Shown in pieces: positions 49,912-59,229 of a stretch of DNA of 62,121 nucleotides (positions are counted from its first letter, which is position 1; each line of letters starts with the position of its first letter). Source of the DNA: Lithacetigena sp037446255 [NCBI: Coprothermobacterota bacterium]. Its GTDB lineage: Bacteria > Coprothermobacterota > HKB111. The notes beneath the pieces were generated by a model. That model had not been told where the DNA came from, searched no databases, and saw only the letters and a program-made list of their open reading frames with translations. The translations under genes and the position numbers were made by a program. The stretch spans positions 1-62,121 of the forward strand of contig JBBIIY010000008.1 of NCBI GenBank assembly GCA_037446255.1, read 5' to 3'.

Positions 49912-50601
49912 TTACTTTCCCATCCTTCTTTCTCTTTTTGGGTACTCTTCTAATACTTTTTTTAACTCTTCAGGACCAAAATCAGGAAAATAGCAGGGCA
50001 GGAAAAACAGCTCGGCATAGGCAATCTGAAATAATAAAAAGTTACTTATCCTCATTTCTCCCGAAGTCCTAATCAATATATCTACGGGGGGGCTTAAGTG
50101 AGTATCCAGACAGGAATAAAACACCTCTTCGGTCATAGCGCTGGCTTGAAGTTGCCCCAGTAAAACCCTTTCCACCACTTTCCTGATAGCCCTGACGATT
50201 TCGTCCTTACTTCCATAATCAACCGCCAAATTCAAAATAAGTCCCGGGTTGTTCTGGGTCAATTTTTCACCTGTATCTATCAATAAGGCCAGTGAAGAAG
50301 GAATACGGTCCTTTCTACCTATATGAACAAGTTTTACCTTTTCTTTATGCAGACTTTCTATTTCATCGTTAATAATTTGTTCAGCTAACCGCATCAAATA
50401 AGATACTTCTTCCCTGCTTCTATTCCAATTTTCGGTTGAGAAAAGGAAAAAGGTCAGGCATTTAACCCCCATGTCTATCCCGGTTCTTACCAGTTCTTTA
50501 ACTCTGATAAAACCCTGTCTGTGACCTTCAAAAGATGGTAAACCCCTCTCTTTTGCCCACCTTCTGTTTCCATCCACTATGAAGGCAATATGATTAACCA
50601 T
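49912..50601 (-). CDS. uppS: Undecaprenyl (polyprenyl) diphosphate synthase
   Basis: This cis-prenyltransferase makes the C55 lipid carrier for peptidoglycan. The 229-residue protein has HIAFIVDGNRRWAKERGL (catalytic Asp), GHRQGFIRVKE, FLFSTENWNRS, and VDILIRTSGEMRISNFLLFQIAYAE in two halves. It is 18 bp after nrdJ on the same strand. The reaction releases PPi at each addition, which the membrane PPase of this window can use. Confidence 0.93.
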   Translation of the reverse strand: MVNHIAFIVDGNRRWAKERGLPSFEGHRQGFIRVKELVRTGIDMGVKCLTFFLFSTENWNRSREEVSYLMRLAEQIINDEIESLHKEKVKLVHIGRKDRIPSSLALLIDTGEKLTQNNPGLILNLAVDYGSKDEIVRAIRKVVERVLLGQLQASAMTEEVFYSCLDTHLSPPVDILIRTSGEMRISNFLLFQIAYAELFFLPCYFPDFGPEELKKVLEEYPKRERRMGK

Positions 50602-50619
50602 GATAATCAGGTTATGCTG

Positions 50620-52974
50620 TTAAGAACATTTGGTCCAGCCACAGTTATAACAGGTCGGACAACCCTCCTGATAAGAAAGAGGGTCAGAACATTCTGGACA
50701 AAATTCCACACCTCTACCTTCAAGTTGAACCTGTCCCCTTTCTTTCCCATATACTGCCATTACTGTTTCTATATTGTTATCTTTTTTTCCGTTTTCTTCT
50801 ATTTTTTTATATTTATCTTCACAATCGTCTTTGCCAAGCGGTTCAAAAGTTAATACCGGAGAAATAAAGGTGGGCGTATGATTATTTTGCCGATTATGAT
50901 TTTCACGTGAGATTATTTCTTTAAGAGCCCTGCTTATACCATTAGCCACCGACCTTAAACCATCTGGAGAAAGCTTGAAAGTAACCGGACAAAGTGGATT
51001 ATCTAATTGGTCGGTGATTACCTCCAGAGGAATGCCATATTGAAGAGAAATAGAAGTTAAACGGGCTATGGCCTCCAGTTCAGCTGGAGCTCCAGCGCCA
51101 GAAAGGCTGGCGAACACTTCTACAGGTTTACAATTTTGATCAAGGTTGACCGTTACATAAAGAGATGAGTCTTCTGCTGACCTGTATTTCCTGGTGAAAC
51201 CCCTGAGAATTCGTGGTCTTTCGGGAAAAATTCTCTTTAAGGGTTCTTTATCGCTGGTATCTAAGGTGTTGTGAGTAACAAGTACCTGCGTATCTAAAGA
51301 ACCATCGCGATAAATAGTTACGCCTTTACACCCTTCCTGATAGGCCAATATGTATATTTTCTTGACATCCTCAACTGTGGCGTTTTTTGGTAAGTTAACC
51401 GTTTTGGAAATTGAGTTATGAGTGTAAGTTTGCCAGGCACCTTGCATTCTTACATGCCACTCTGCATTAATATCATAAGAGACAGGAAAACAATTCTTAA
51501 GTTCTTCGGGAGCTTTTTCCACCTGTCTCAATGACCCACCTTTGCTTATTACCTGCTCTACTAATAACTCAGGGTCATAACCCATTAACTCAGCATTCTC
51601 TACAAAAGTAGGAACTATTTCATTAAAATCACCAGCGGTGATTGATCTCTTGTAAGCCAGAGCAAAGAAAGGCTCTACCCCACCAGCCACCCCCGCCAGA
51701 ATAGATAGGGAGCCGGTGGGAGCTACTGTGGTAGTAGCTGCATTTCTCATTAACCTTCCCTCGGTTTTCCAGCGTGATTTTTCGTAAGCAGGAAAAGGAC
51801 CCCTTAATTTCGCTAACTCCGTAGATGCATCTGCGGAAGTCTCGCTCAGATAGTGAGAGATTTTCTTAGCTTCTTCAATAGCTTCTTCGCTATCATAGGG
51901 AATACCCATTAAAGAAAGCGCGTCTGCCCAACCCATCACTCCCAGGCCAATTCTACGGTTTTTCAGGGTCTTTTCCTTAATTGCCTCAACAGGATATTTA
52001 TTTATCTCTATCACATTATCAAGAAAGTGAACAGACTGAAAAATAGTTTTTTTGAATAGTTCAAAATCCCAATGATAAGATTCGTTTTCCTTTTTAAGCA
52101 TAGCCTTAAGGTTGATGCTGCCAAGATTGCAGGAATCGTAAGGAGCCAGGAATTGCTCCCCACAGGGGTTAGTGCTTTCAATTTCCTCTCCATCCACCGG
52201 GTCTAAAGATTTAGCACGGTCAATAAATAGTACCCCGGGGTCCCCGGTTTCCCAGGCACGAGTAGCTATCCTGTTAAACACTTCATTGGCATCAACCTGT
52301 GCTTTAACCTCACCAGTTTGAGGGTCAACCAGCGGATAGGAAGAGGAATTAAATAAAGCCTCCATAAAATCACTGGTGATACCTACTGAAAGATTAAAAT
52401 TACGAAAAGCTTTTTTATCAGCTTTGGCATCAATGAAAAGAAGAATATCCGGATGGTCTATCCGTAGAACCCCCATCATAGCTCCACGCCTGACTCCGCC
52501 TTGAGCTATAGTTTCACACATCACATCAAATACTCTCATAAAGGAGAGTGGACCACTTGCAGGTTGCCCGGTGCTTTTAACTATGGAACCAACCGGTCTA
52601 AGGTGGGATAAAGCCATTCCTATACCTCCACCGGTTTTCATAATTAAAGCTCCCTCTTTAACTGCCTGGAAAATACCTTCTACAGAATCATCAACTTTGA
52701 TTACAAAACAAGCTGATAACTGTCCCAAAGGCCTTCCAGCATTTATCAGGGTAGGAGTGTTAGGCAAAAACCTGAAAGAGGTTAATAGGTCATAAAAAGA
52801 TTGTTCGGTTTCTTCAGTCTCTTTTTCGGTTGCTCCAAAACAGCTATCAGCAGAAGCTATAAATTTTGCCACTCTCCTGAACATTTCCTCAGGAGTTTCC
52901 ACAATGTTTCCCTGATGGTCGCGAGCTAAGTATCTCTGTTCCAGAACTTTCTGGGCAACATGTCCAAATATCAT
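50620..52974 (-). CDS. nrdJ: Adenosylcobalamin-dependent (class II) ribonucleotide reductase
   Basis: NrdJ reduces ribonucleotides for DNA synthesis without oxygen, using B12. The 784-residue chain has an ATP-cone-less N-terminus (VLEQRYLARD), SACFVIKVDDSVEGIF, the active-site NPCGEQFLAPYDSCNLG with catalytic Cys and Glu, ATTTVAPTGSLSILAGV, and a C-terminal Cys-rich tail (CPECSDPLSYQEGCPTCYNC) that shuttles electrons. No class I or III enzyme is in the window. Only 50 bp lie upstream, with no cobalamin riboswitch visible. GGAGAGAAAT precedes ATG 52974. Confidence 0.95.
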   Translation of the reverse strand: MIFGHVAQKVLEQRYLARDHQGNIVETPEEMFRRVAKFIASADSCFGATEKETEETEQSFYDLLTSFRFLPNTPTLINAGRPLGQLSACFVIKVDDSVEGIFQAVKEGALIMKTGGGIGMALSHLRPVGSIVKSTGQPASGPLSFMRVFDVMCETIAQGGVRRGAMMGVLRIDHPDILLFIDAKADKKAFRNFNLSVGITSDFMEALFNSSSYPLVDPQTGEVKAQVDANEVFNRIATRAWETGDPGVLFIDRAKSLDPVDGEEIESTNPCGEQFLAPYDSCNLGSINLKAMLKKENESYHWDFELFKKTIFQSVHFLDNVIEINKYPVEAIKEKTLKNRRIGLGVMGWADALSLMGIPYDSEEAIEEAKKISHYLSETSADASTELAKLRGPFPAYEKSRWKTEGRLMRNAATTTVAPTGSLSILAGVAGGVEPFFALAYKRSITAGDFNEIVPTFVENAELMGYDPELLVEQVISKGGSLRQVEKAPEELKNCFPVSYDINAEWHVRMQGAWQTYTHNSISKTVNLPKNATVEDVKKIYILAYQEGCKGVTIYRDGSLDTQVLVTHNTLDTSDKEPLKRIFPERPRILRGFTRKYRSAEDSSLYVTVNLDQNCKPVEVFASLSGAGAPAELEAIARLTSISLQYGIPLEVITDQLDNPLCPVTFKLSPDGLRSVANGISRALKEIISRENHNRQNNHTPTFISPVLTFEPLGKDDCEDKYKKIEENGKKDNNIETVMAVYGKERGQVQLEGRGVEFCPECSDPLSYQEGCPTCYNCGWTKCS

Positions 52975-53024
52975 ATTTCTCTCCTTTCCGGGGTTTTACT
53001 GTTCAATATAATTATAACTTAACT

Positions 53025-54971
53025 TTACTGTTTAAAATTATCTGAAGAGTTTAATATATTCTTTTTATAGAGGCTATAAAGTGCTCGTAATTCTGACATT
53101 TCCTCTATCATTTCAATTTGTAAATTTGACATTTCCTGGTAATTTTCTTTTTCAACTGCTTCTTTTAAACGGGTGAATAACGATTTCTCTTTACTACTAT
53201 CTTTCATTAGGAATCGCTTTTTCTTATCTATCTTTTCCCATAAAAAAGAATCAAGGTCTGTAGCTTCTTCTGTATGGTTCAGATATTTACATCCCCTGAT
53301 AAATTCCATGTTTGAAGGAATTATCCTGCCAATAATCTCAGTTCCCCACCTTGAAAGGACTCCTTTTTTGAAAGAATTAATGATTTCAGTGTTAAATACT
53401 TCGCCCTCTAACAAATATGCCGGATTATCATTGAAGGTTTGTGCAAATATCTGAACCACCTCCCAAACAGTTCTGGGAGATTTCCCAAAAAAGCTCTCTC
53501 TTTCCTCTTGAGTAAAATCATCATACACATTAAGTTCCGTTCTATAACCTCTATTTTTTTTAAGATATAACTTATTATCTCCCCATTGGCAGGAAAAATT
53601 ATCTTCTAAAGTTGTTTCATCTAATTCATTTTCAACAATGTATCTAATCCCCTCTAACATACCTAAATATGAGGTAGCTACATATAAATAAGTATTAGAT
53701 GTTGGGTTGGGAGACCGTAGTTCAAGCCTGGTTGCCAGGGAATTGTTTTGTTCTCTAATCAACCCTACCAGCACTGTTCTGTTTCTGCTGGGTTTTTCTT
53801 TACTATGTCCTATAGAAGCTACTATGCTCACCGGTGCTTCAAAACCAGGCTTCAAACGGTTTAAAGCATCATTGGTATAGGTTATAAACAGGTTTGATGA
53901 TTCGTAATTTTTCAGGAGACCCATGATGACTCCCCAACCTATAGGACTTAAAAAACCATCATTTATAGAGGAAAGCAAGTTAATCGTTTTCCCACTATGC
54001 AGAAGAAGTGATAGACCCAGATGAGTGTGTTTGCCGCTACCTGCTACTCCTTCGATAGGTTTGGCGGAAAAGGTTACTTCTAAACCATACCTTTTAAAAG
54101 TTTCCTCTATCAAATCCCTTACAAAAAATTCATTATCTGCAGCTTGTAGTGATTGATCAAACCTCCAATCTATCTCCAGTTGTTCCATAACATAACTTAG
54201 TTTCCCCTGAGCGGTCATCCTTGAAGTAATGCCTCCTGCTTCTTTATGTCCCATTTCAGGGTATAACCCGTATTTTTCCATTAATACCAGGGTTTTTTCC
54301 AGGGCTGACCTTACTGAACCCACAGTCTTTTTCCAATACTGTTCTTTTAGCATTTGAGAAGTTGAAAGTTTTTCTTCATCTGCAGGGATTTCCGGTGTTT
54401 TTACCCAGAATTCCATCTCGGTTCCGATAGTCATCTGTACATCCTTGATTTCATCAGCCGAAACCACTCCATAGTAACTTAATACCTGTGGTTTATTTAC
54501 GAATAATTTAATCAATTCTTCAGATATATATTGGTAGCATCTTTTTAAAACAGACCTGGAATCTACAAATTTTCCTGAGTGCTCTAAAAAAGAAGGTATT
54601 CTGATGGTACCCATAGGTAAACCGGTGTCTTCATCTATTAAATCATAATTATAATCAATGAACCATTTAACATTCCTGTCAGGCACAAGACTAACCATAG
54701 CATTATTAAGGGAGGCAATCCCCGGGAGTACCACACTGGAACCGTCCGTTTGAATTCCCTTTTCCAAGATTTGTTCAATATTATTTAAAAATAGTGAAAC
54801 TGGTATTTTTTCATCAGTACTATTCCCCCCCAGGTCTACCGCAACCAGGGAAACAAACCTGATATTTTTGTTGGTATCAAAGAAACTTTCCAGGTATTGA
54901 GAGTTAAGATGATTTTTAGGTAAAAAATACGTTAAATTGCTATTTTTTGTCTGGTCCTTGGTTTGCTGCAT
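53025..54971 (-). CDS. Divergent long glutamine synthetase family protein
   Basis: The 648-residue protein has a recognisable glutamine synthetase core: IGTEMEFWV, GSGKHTHLGLSLL (active-site His loop), RLKPGFEAPVSIVASIG, TRLELRSPNPTSNTYLY. These are the GS motifs, but they vary from those of standard GlnA (for example GSGKHTHLG instead of AGSGMHVH-type). The chain is longer than type I (about 450-470 residues) and has an extra helical C-terminal tail (about 570-648, rich in Lys/Glu). It may form glutamine or a related gamma-glutamyl amide; substrate not assigned. ATG 54971 follows GGGAGG with a 13-nt gap. Confidence 0.8.
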   Translation of the reverse strand: MQQTKDQTKNSNLTYFLPKNHLNSQYLESFFDTNKNIRFVSLVAVDLGGNSTDEKIPVSLFLNNIEQILEKGIQTDGSSVVLPGIASLNNAMVSLVPDRNVKWFIDYNYDLIDEDTGLPMGTIRIPSFLEHSGKFVDSRSVLKRCYQYISEELIKLFVNKPQVLSYYGVVSADEIKDVQMTIGTEMEFWVKTPEIPADEEKLSTSQMLKEQYWKKTVGSVRSALEKTLVLMEKYGLYPEMGHKEAGGITSRMTAQGKLSYVMEQLEIDWRFDQSLQAADNEFFVRDLIEETFKRYGLEVTFSAKPIEGVAGSGKHTHLGLSLLLHSGKTINLLSSINDGFLSPIGWGVIMGLLKNYESSNLFITYTNDALNRLKPGFEAPVSIVASIGHSKEKPSRNRTVLVGLIREQNNSLATRLELRSPNPTSNTYLYVATSYLGMLEGIRYIVENELDETTLEDNFSCQWGDNKLYLKKNRGYRTELNVYDDFTQEERESFFGKSPRTVWEVVQIFAQTFNDNPAYLLEGEVFNTEIINSFKKGVLSRWGTEIIGRIIPSNMEFIRGCKYLNHTEEATDLDSFLWEKIDKKKRFLMKDSSKEKSLFTRLKEAVEKENYQEMSNLQIEMIEEMSELRALYSLYKKNILNSSDNFKQ

Positions 54972-55212
54972 ATTTACTTATTTGCCTCCCTAAACATCAG
55001 TTTTCTTTTCTCCAATAAATAATGATAATTATACTCCTTAGTCAATTTATTTACCCATAATTTGAAAGTAAAATAATTTACTGTTTTTTATATTTAAATA
55101 CAGTACATTTAATATGATGTAGGTAAAAAAGCACTTGATATAAACTAATTGTATAATTATTATTTTTTAAGAAATAACGCACCTCGGTAGAGATTTAAGG
55201 TAAAATTTAATT

Positions 55213-56355
55213 GTGGAAATAGAGAGTAAATTATTCCAGTTAGGTGAATCTGCGCGTTTTGACCTCTGCAACTCCCGCAGAGAAAGAGAAAGTAACTTTT
55301 CTTACCTTATCCACCCGGCAGTTTTGCCTGGCGGTGGATGTATTAATTTACTAAAGGTTCTCTACACCAACGAATGTGGTGGGGAGTGCTTTTATTGTTC
55401 TAATTACTGTAACTCACCTAAAAAGAGATTAAGTTTTATGCCCGACGAACTGGCAAGACTTTTCCTTAGTTTTTATCAACAAGGCTTCGTTAAAGGTCTC
55501 TTTTTAAGTTCTGGATTGGGAACTGACCAGAATCAAACTCAACAGGAAATGATTGATACGGTGGAAATACTCAGGAAAAAATTTATGTTTAGAGGATATA
55601 TTCATCTGAAAATTTTACCGGGAGTAAAAGAAGACCTGATAGTTCGTGGTTTAGATTTAGCAGACAGGGTTTCTATTAACCTGGAAGCTCCCTCAGACAA
55701 ACGATTAAAAATGCTGTCCCGAAGAAAAATAAATTATGATGATTTGCTTGGAAAAATAAGTTTTATTAAAAACACTATAGAAAAAAGGCACTTGAAAAAA
55801 GACCAAACTACCCAACTTGTAATAGGCGCTTCTGAAGAAAGCGATAAAGAAATATTATCTCGTACTTATAATCTTTATCAGGATTTCCAGCTTAAAAGGG
55901 TTTATTACTCAGCCTTTAAACCCCTGCCTTCTACCCCTTTTTCTGACAAAGAAGCCACCCCCTTAATTAGAGAAGTCAGGCTTTACCAGGCAGATTTCTT
56001 ATTAAGAGAGTATAACTTTCACCTGAAGGATATTTTGTTTGACTCTGAGGATACCTTGAATAAAGAAATTGACCCCAAGCTAATGTATGCCAGACTTCAT
56101 CCCGAGATTTACCCGATAGAAATAAACAAAGCTGATTACTTCTCCTTACTTAAGGTTCCCGGTATTGGTCCTAAATCAGCTAAAAGAATCATAGAAAACA
56201 GGAGAAAAAATAATTACAAAAGTACAGTTGAACTCAAAAGTACTGGTGCTGTCTTGAAAAGAGCACTACCTTTTATCACGATTGATGGAAAATTACCTGA
56301 AAAACTTATCGAAGATACCAATCAATTAAAAATGGAATGGAGGGAAGCTATATGA
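55213..56355 (+). CDS. Radical SAM protein with C-terminal helix-hairpin-helix (putative DNA modification/repair)
   Basis: The 380-residue protein has a radical SAM CxxxCxxC motif (C55, C59, C62 within NECGGECFYC), and two helix-hairpin-helix-like segments at the C-terminus (KVPGIGPKSAKRIIENRR, about 315-332) as in DNA-binding repair proteins. The layout matches the family described as putative DNA modification/repair radical SAM proteins, usually linked to a UDG-like partner. GTG 55213 has TAAAAT at 55201-55206 six bases before it and no strong ribosome site, so it may be leaderless. It overlaps purB by ATGA. Confidence 0.85.
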   Translation: MEIESKLFQLGESARFDLCNSRRERESNFSYLIHPAVLPGGGCINLLKVLYTNECGGECFYCSNYCNSPKKRLSFMPDELARLFLSFYQQGFVKGLFLSSGLGTDQNQTQQEMIDTVEILRKKFMFRGYIHLKILPGVKEDLIVRGLDLADRVSINLEAPSDKRLKMLSRRKINYDDLLGKISFIKNTIEKRHLKKDQTTQLVIGASEESDKEILSRTYNLYQDFQLKRVYYSAFKPLPSTPFSDKEATPLIREVRLYQADFLLREYNFHLKDILFDSEDTLNKEIDPKLMYARLHPEIYPIEINKADYFSLLKVPGIGPKSAKRIIENRRKNNYKSTVELKSTGAVLKRALPFITIDGKLPEKLIEDTNQLKMEWREAI

Positions 56356-57665
56356 TAAAACGATACACAAGGCCTGAGATGGGTAAAATCTGGAATGAAA
56401 GCTACAAGTATCAAAAATGGCTGGAAGTGGAAATAGCTGTATGTGAAGCCCAGTTTAAACGGGGTAATATACCTGAGGATTCCCTGAAGATAATTAAAGA
56501 AAGGGCTTCTTTTGATATTAACCGCATTGAAGAAATTGAACAAACTGTTAAACATGAGATAATAGCTTTTTTAACTGCTGTTGGAGAAACAGTTGGTTTG
56601 GAGGCTAAGTATATTCATATGGGGTTAACCTCCTCAGATGTGATTGACACCGGGCTGGCTCTCCAGATGAGAGAATCTGCTGAACTGATTATTAAAGGTT
56701 TACTGGGTCTCAAAGGTGTATTGAGGGAAAAAGCCTTCCAGTACAAAAATACACCCTGCATGGGCAGGACGCATGGAATTCATGCTGAACCGATGGTATT
56801 AGGTTTGAAATTTACCCTCTGGTACGAAGACCTCAAAAGATGCCTTACAAGGATGGAACAAGCAAAAGAGATTGTTAGCTTCGGTAAAATATCCGGTCCT
56901 ATTGGCACTTTTTCCAGTGTATCACCGGAAGTGGAAGAAATTACCTGCCATAAACTTGGCCTAAAGACTGAGCCAGTCGCTACTCAGATAGTTCAAAGGG
57001 ATAGACACGCTGAATTTATGCTTGCTCTGGCTCTTGTAGCTTCCTTTTTAGAAAAGATTTCCCTGGAAATCAGGCACCTTCAAAGAACCGAGGTGAGTGA
57101 AGTAGAGGAACCCTTCAGTTTAGGGCAAAAAGGCTCTTCAGCTATGCCTCACAAGAAAAATCCCGTGGGCTCTGAAAATATCTGCGGTCTGGCGAGGTTA
57201 GTTCGTGCAAATGCTTTTGCTTCCCTGGAGAACATAGCCCTCTGGCATGAAAGAGACATTTCCCATTCCTCTGTGGAAAGAGTGATAATACCTGATAACC
57301 TCATACTGGTTGATTATATGCTAAACAGGTTGACAGGAATCCTGAAAAACCTGATTGTCCACCCGGAAAAGATGCTGGAAAACCTTGAAGTAAGTTTTGG
57401 TTTGCACAACTCCCAGAAAGTACTACTTGCTTTGACTGATAAAGGTCTTGGTCGGGAAAGGGCTTATGAATTAGTTCAAAAAATTGCCCTGGAATGCTGG
57501 AAAAAAGGTACAAGTTTTAAAACTGCCCTTTCTAACCACAACGAAATTATTAAATATCTTACAGTGGGTGAAATTGAAACTCTTTTTGACTTGAGCGAGT
57601 ATCTAAAATATGTAGATTATATCTATAATAGAGTATTTAACCTGGGTTCAGGTCTTCATTCTTGA
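56352..57665 (+). CDS. purB: Adenylosuccinate lyase
   Basis: PurB cleaves SAICAR and adenylosuccinate in purine synthesis. The 437-residue enzyme shows YHMGLTSSDVIDTGLALQ-like (MGLTSSDVIDTGL), GRTHGIHAEP (catalytic His), and the signature loop GSSAMPHKKNPVGSENI with catalytic Ser. ATG 56352 has GGAGGG at 56339-56344; an earlier in-frame ATG 56337 lies within the radical-SAM gene. It is convergent with purA, the preceding step, 94 bp away. No clear terminator is visible in that gap. Confidence 0.95.
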   Translation: MIKRYTRPEMGKIWNESYKYQKWLEVEIAVCEAQFKRGNIPEDSLKIIKERASFDINRIEEIEQTVKHEIIAFLTAVGETVGLEAKYIHMGLTSSDVIDTGLALQMRESAELIIKGLLGLKGVLREKAFQYKNTPCMGRTHGIHAEPMVLGLKFTLWYEDLKRCLTRMEQAKEIVSFGKISGPIGTFSSVSPEVEEITCHKLGLKTEPVATQIVQRDRHAEFMLALALVASFLEKISLEIRHLQRTEVSEVEEPFSLGQKGSSAMPHKKNPVGSENICGLARLVRANAFASLENIALWHERDISHSSVERVIIPDNLILVDYMLNRLTGILKNLIVHPEKMLENLEVSFGLHNSQKVLLALTDKGLGRERAYELVQKIALECWKKGTSFKTALSNHNEIIKYLTVGEIETLFDLSEYLKYVDYIYNRVFNLGSGLHS

Positions 57666-57759
57666 CATAAAATAATAAAAGATTGGGTTTTTTCTCAACA
57701 CTAATTAGATAATTAACTGAATGACTTAAAAAATCTAATATGTTATAGACCACTGCTAA

Positions 57760-59055
57760 TTACTTCAAACCAAACTGGTTTTCAAGAATAACAGAACTAT
57801 CCCTCTCTTCACCTGTAGAAATCAACTGAACATTAATTCCAATTTCGTCTTCTATCTTTTTCAAATACTTCCTGGCATTCTCTGGAAGAGATTCATAGGT
57901 TTTAACCCCCGAAGTAGCCTCCTTCCAACCATCCACTTCTTCATAAACAGGCTGACATCTGGTTAAAATATCCATATTTCTCGGGAATTGGGTATAATTT
58001 TTCCCCTGATATTCATAAGCCATACAAATCTTGATTTTGTCCAGACCATCAAGAATATCTATCTTGGTAAAAGCCAAACCGGTTAAGCCATTCACCTGGA
58101 CTGCATATCTAAGCATTACCAGGTCTAACCAGCCACACCTTCGGGGCCTACCGGTAGTAGCTCCAAACTCTTTCCCTTTACTTCTTAGATAATCACCAAA
58201 CTCATCTTTTAGTTCTGTTGGAAAAGGACCCATACCCACACGAGTTGTATAAGCCTTAGAAACTCCCAGGACCTTATTTATTTTAGTAGGTCCGACTCCC
58301 AGACCGGTGCAAGCACCACCAGCAATAGTATTGGATGAGGTTACAAATGGGTAAGTACCATGGTCAACATCTAAAAAAGTTCCCTGGGCACCCTCAAAAA
58401 GAAGGTTCAAGTTTTTCTTGATAGCCTGATTCACAACCATTTCCGTATCACCTATATATCTTTCCAATAAGCGACCATAATTAAGGTAATCGCTATATAT
58501 TTGCCTGGTAGATAGAGCGGGAAGGTGAAAATAACTTTCCAGGAGGAAGTTTGCTGAAAATAGGTTTTCATGAAGCTTCTCCTTGAATATTTTTGGCTGC
58601 AAGATATCCCCAGCCCTGATTCCATAGCGGGCAATCTTATCCTCATAAGCTGGTCCAATCCCTTTTCCTGTGGTACCAATTTTCTTATTCCTCTTGATAT
58701 TTTCAGTTGCTTTATCCATAATGAGATGATAGGGCATAATGATGTGGGCATTCGCAGATATTATTAAGTTGTCATCAACTTCAATTCCCCTGCTCCTTAA
58801 AGTAGTAATCTCTGAAAGTAGAACCATAGGGTCCACCACCACCCCGCTTCCTATAACACACTGAACCCCTTTATGGAGAATGCCAGAAGGAATCAGGTGT
58901 AGGACATATTTTTCTTTCCCTATATAAACAGTGTGCCCGGCGTTGGGTCCTCCTTGATAGCGAGCTACTAAATTGGCTTTCTCGGCGAGAAAATCAATTA
59001 TCTTTCCCTTGCCTTCATCACCCCATTGAGCTCCTACAACTATAACAACTGGCAA
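57760..59055 (-). CDS. purA: Adenylosuccinate synthetase
   Basis: PurA joins IMP and aspartate with GTP to make adenylosuccinate. The 431-residue protein starts VVIVVGAQWGDEGKGKIIDFLAE, has GGPNAGHTVY, TGKGIGPAYEDKIARYGIR, an EGAQGTFLDVDHGTYPFVTSS stretch in two halves and GRPRRCGWLDLV, all hallmark segments. Together with purB at the facing end, the last two AMP steps are encoded here on opposite strands. GGGAG precedes ATG 59055. Confidence 0.97.
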   Translation of the reverse strand: MPVVIVVGAQWGDEGKGKIIDFLAEKANLVARYQGGPNAGHTVYIGKEKYVLHLIPSGILHKGVQCVIGSGVVVDPMVLLSEITTLRSRGIEVDDNLIISANAHIIMPYHLIMDKATENIKRNKKIGTTGKGIGPAYEDKIARYGIRAGDILQPKIFKEKLHENLFSANFLLESYFHLPALSTRQIYSDYLNYGRLLERYIGDTEMVVNQAIKKNLNLLFEGAQGTFLDVDHGTYPFVTSSNTIAGGACTGLGVGPTKINKVLGVSKAYTTRVGMGPFPTELKDEFGDYLRSKGKEFGATTGRPRRCGWLDLVMLRYAVQVNGLTGLAFTKIDILDGLDKIKICMAYEYQGKNYTQFPRNMDILTRCQPVYEEVDGWKEATSGVKTYESLPENARKYLKKIEDEIGINVQLISTGEERDSSVILENQFGLK

Positions 59056-59212
59056 AAAAACTCCCTTTTAAAAGTATTTTTAACTATAAGAATTATACCT
59101 TATTTCTATTTTTCTAATGAAGATTACCAGCAATTAAATATTTTAATTAATGTTAAAAAGCTATGAAAAGGTCAAAATAAAGTAAATAATTGAATTCTAC
59201 AAATACTTTCTA

Positions 59213-59221
59213 TGATATAAT
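59213..59221 (+). promoter_or_regulatory. Extended -10 element of the second ABC operon
   Basis: TGATATAAT (TGn plus TATAAT at 59216-59221) is the same nonamer as the rpsF promoter. A weak TTGAAT (59190-59195) lies 20 bp upstream. Transcription would start about 7 bases on, at 59228, only two bases before ATG 59230, so the mRNA is probably leaderless. Confidence 0.6.
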
Positions 59222-59229
59222 TTCAAGTT

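Noticed and set aside
50590-50853. Plus-strand frame across the uppS/nrdJ junction
   Set aside because: It is antisense to the nrdJ Cys-rich tail and low in complexity (Phe/Tyr/Ile runs), so a shadow.
52975-53024. Cobalamin riboswitch upstream of nrdJ
   Set aside because: The 50-bp spacer is too short and lacks the B12-box.
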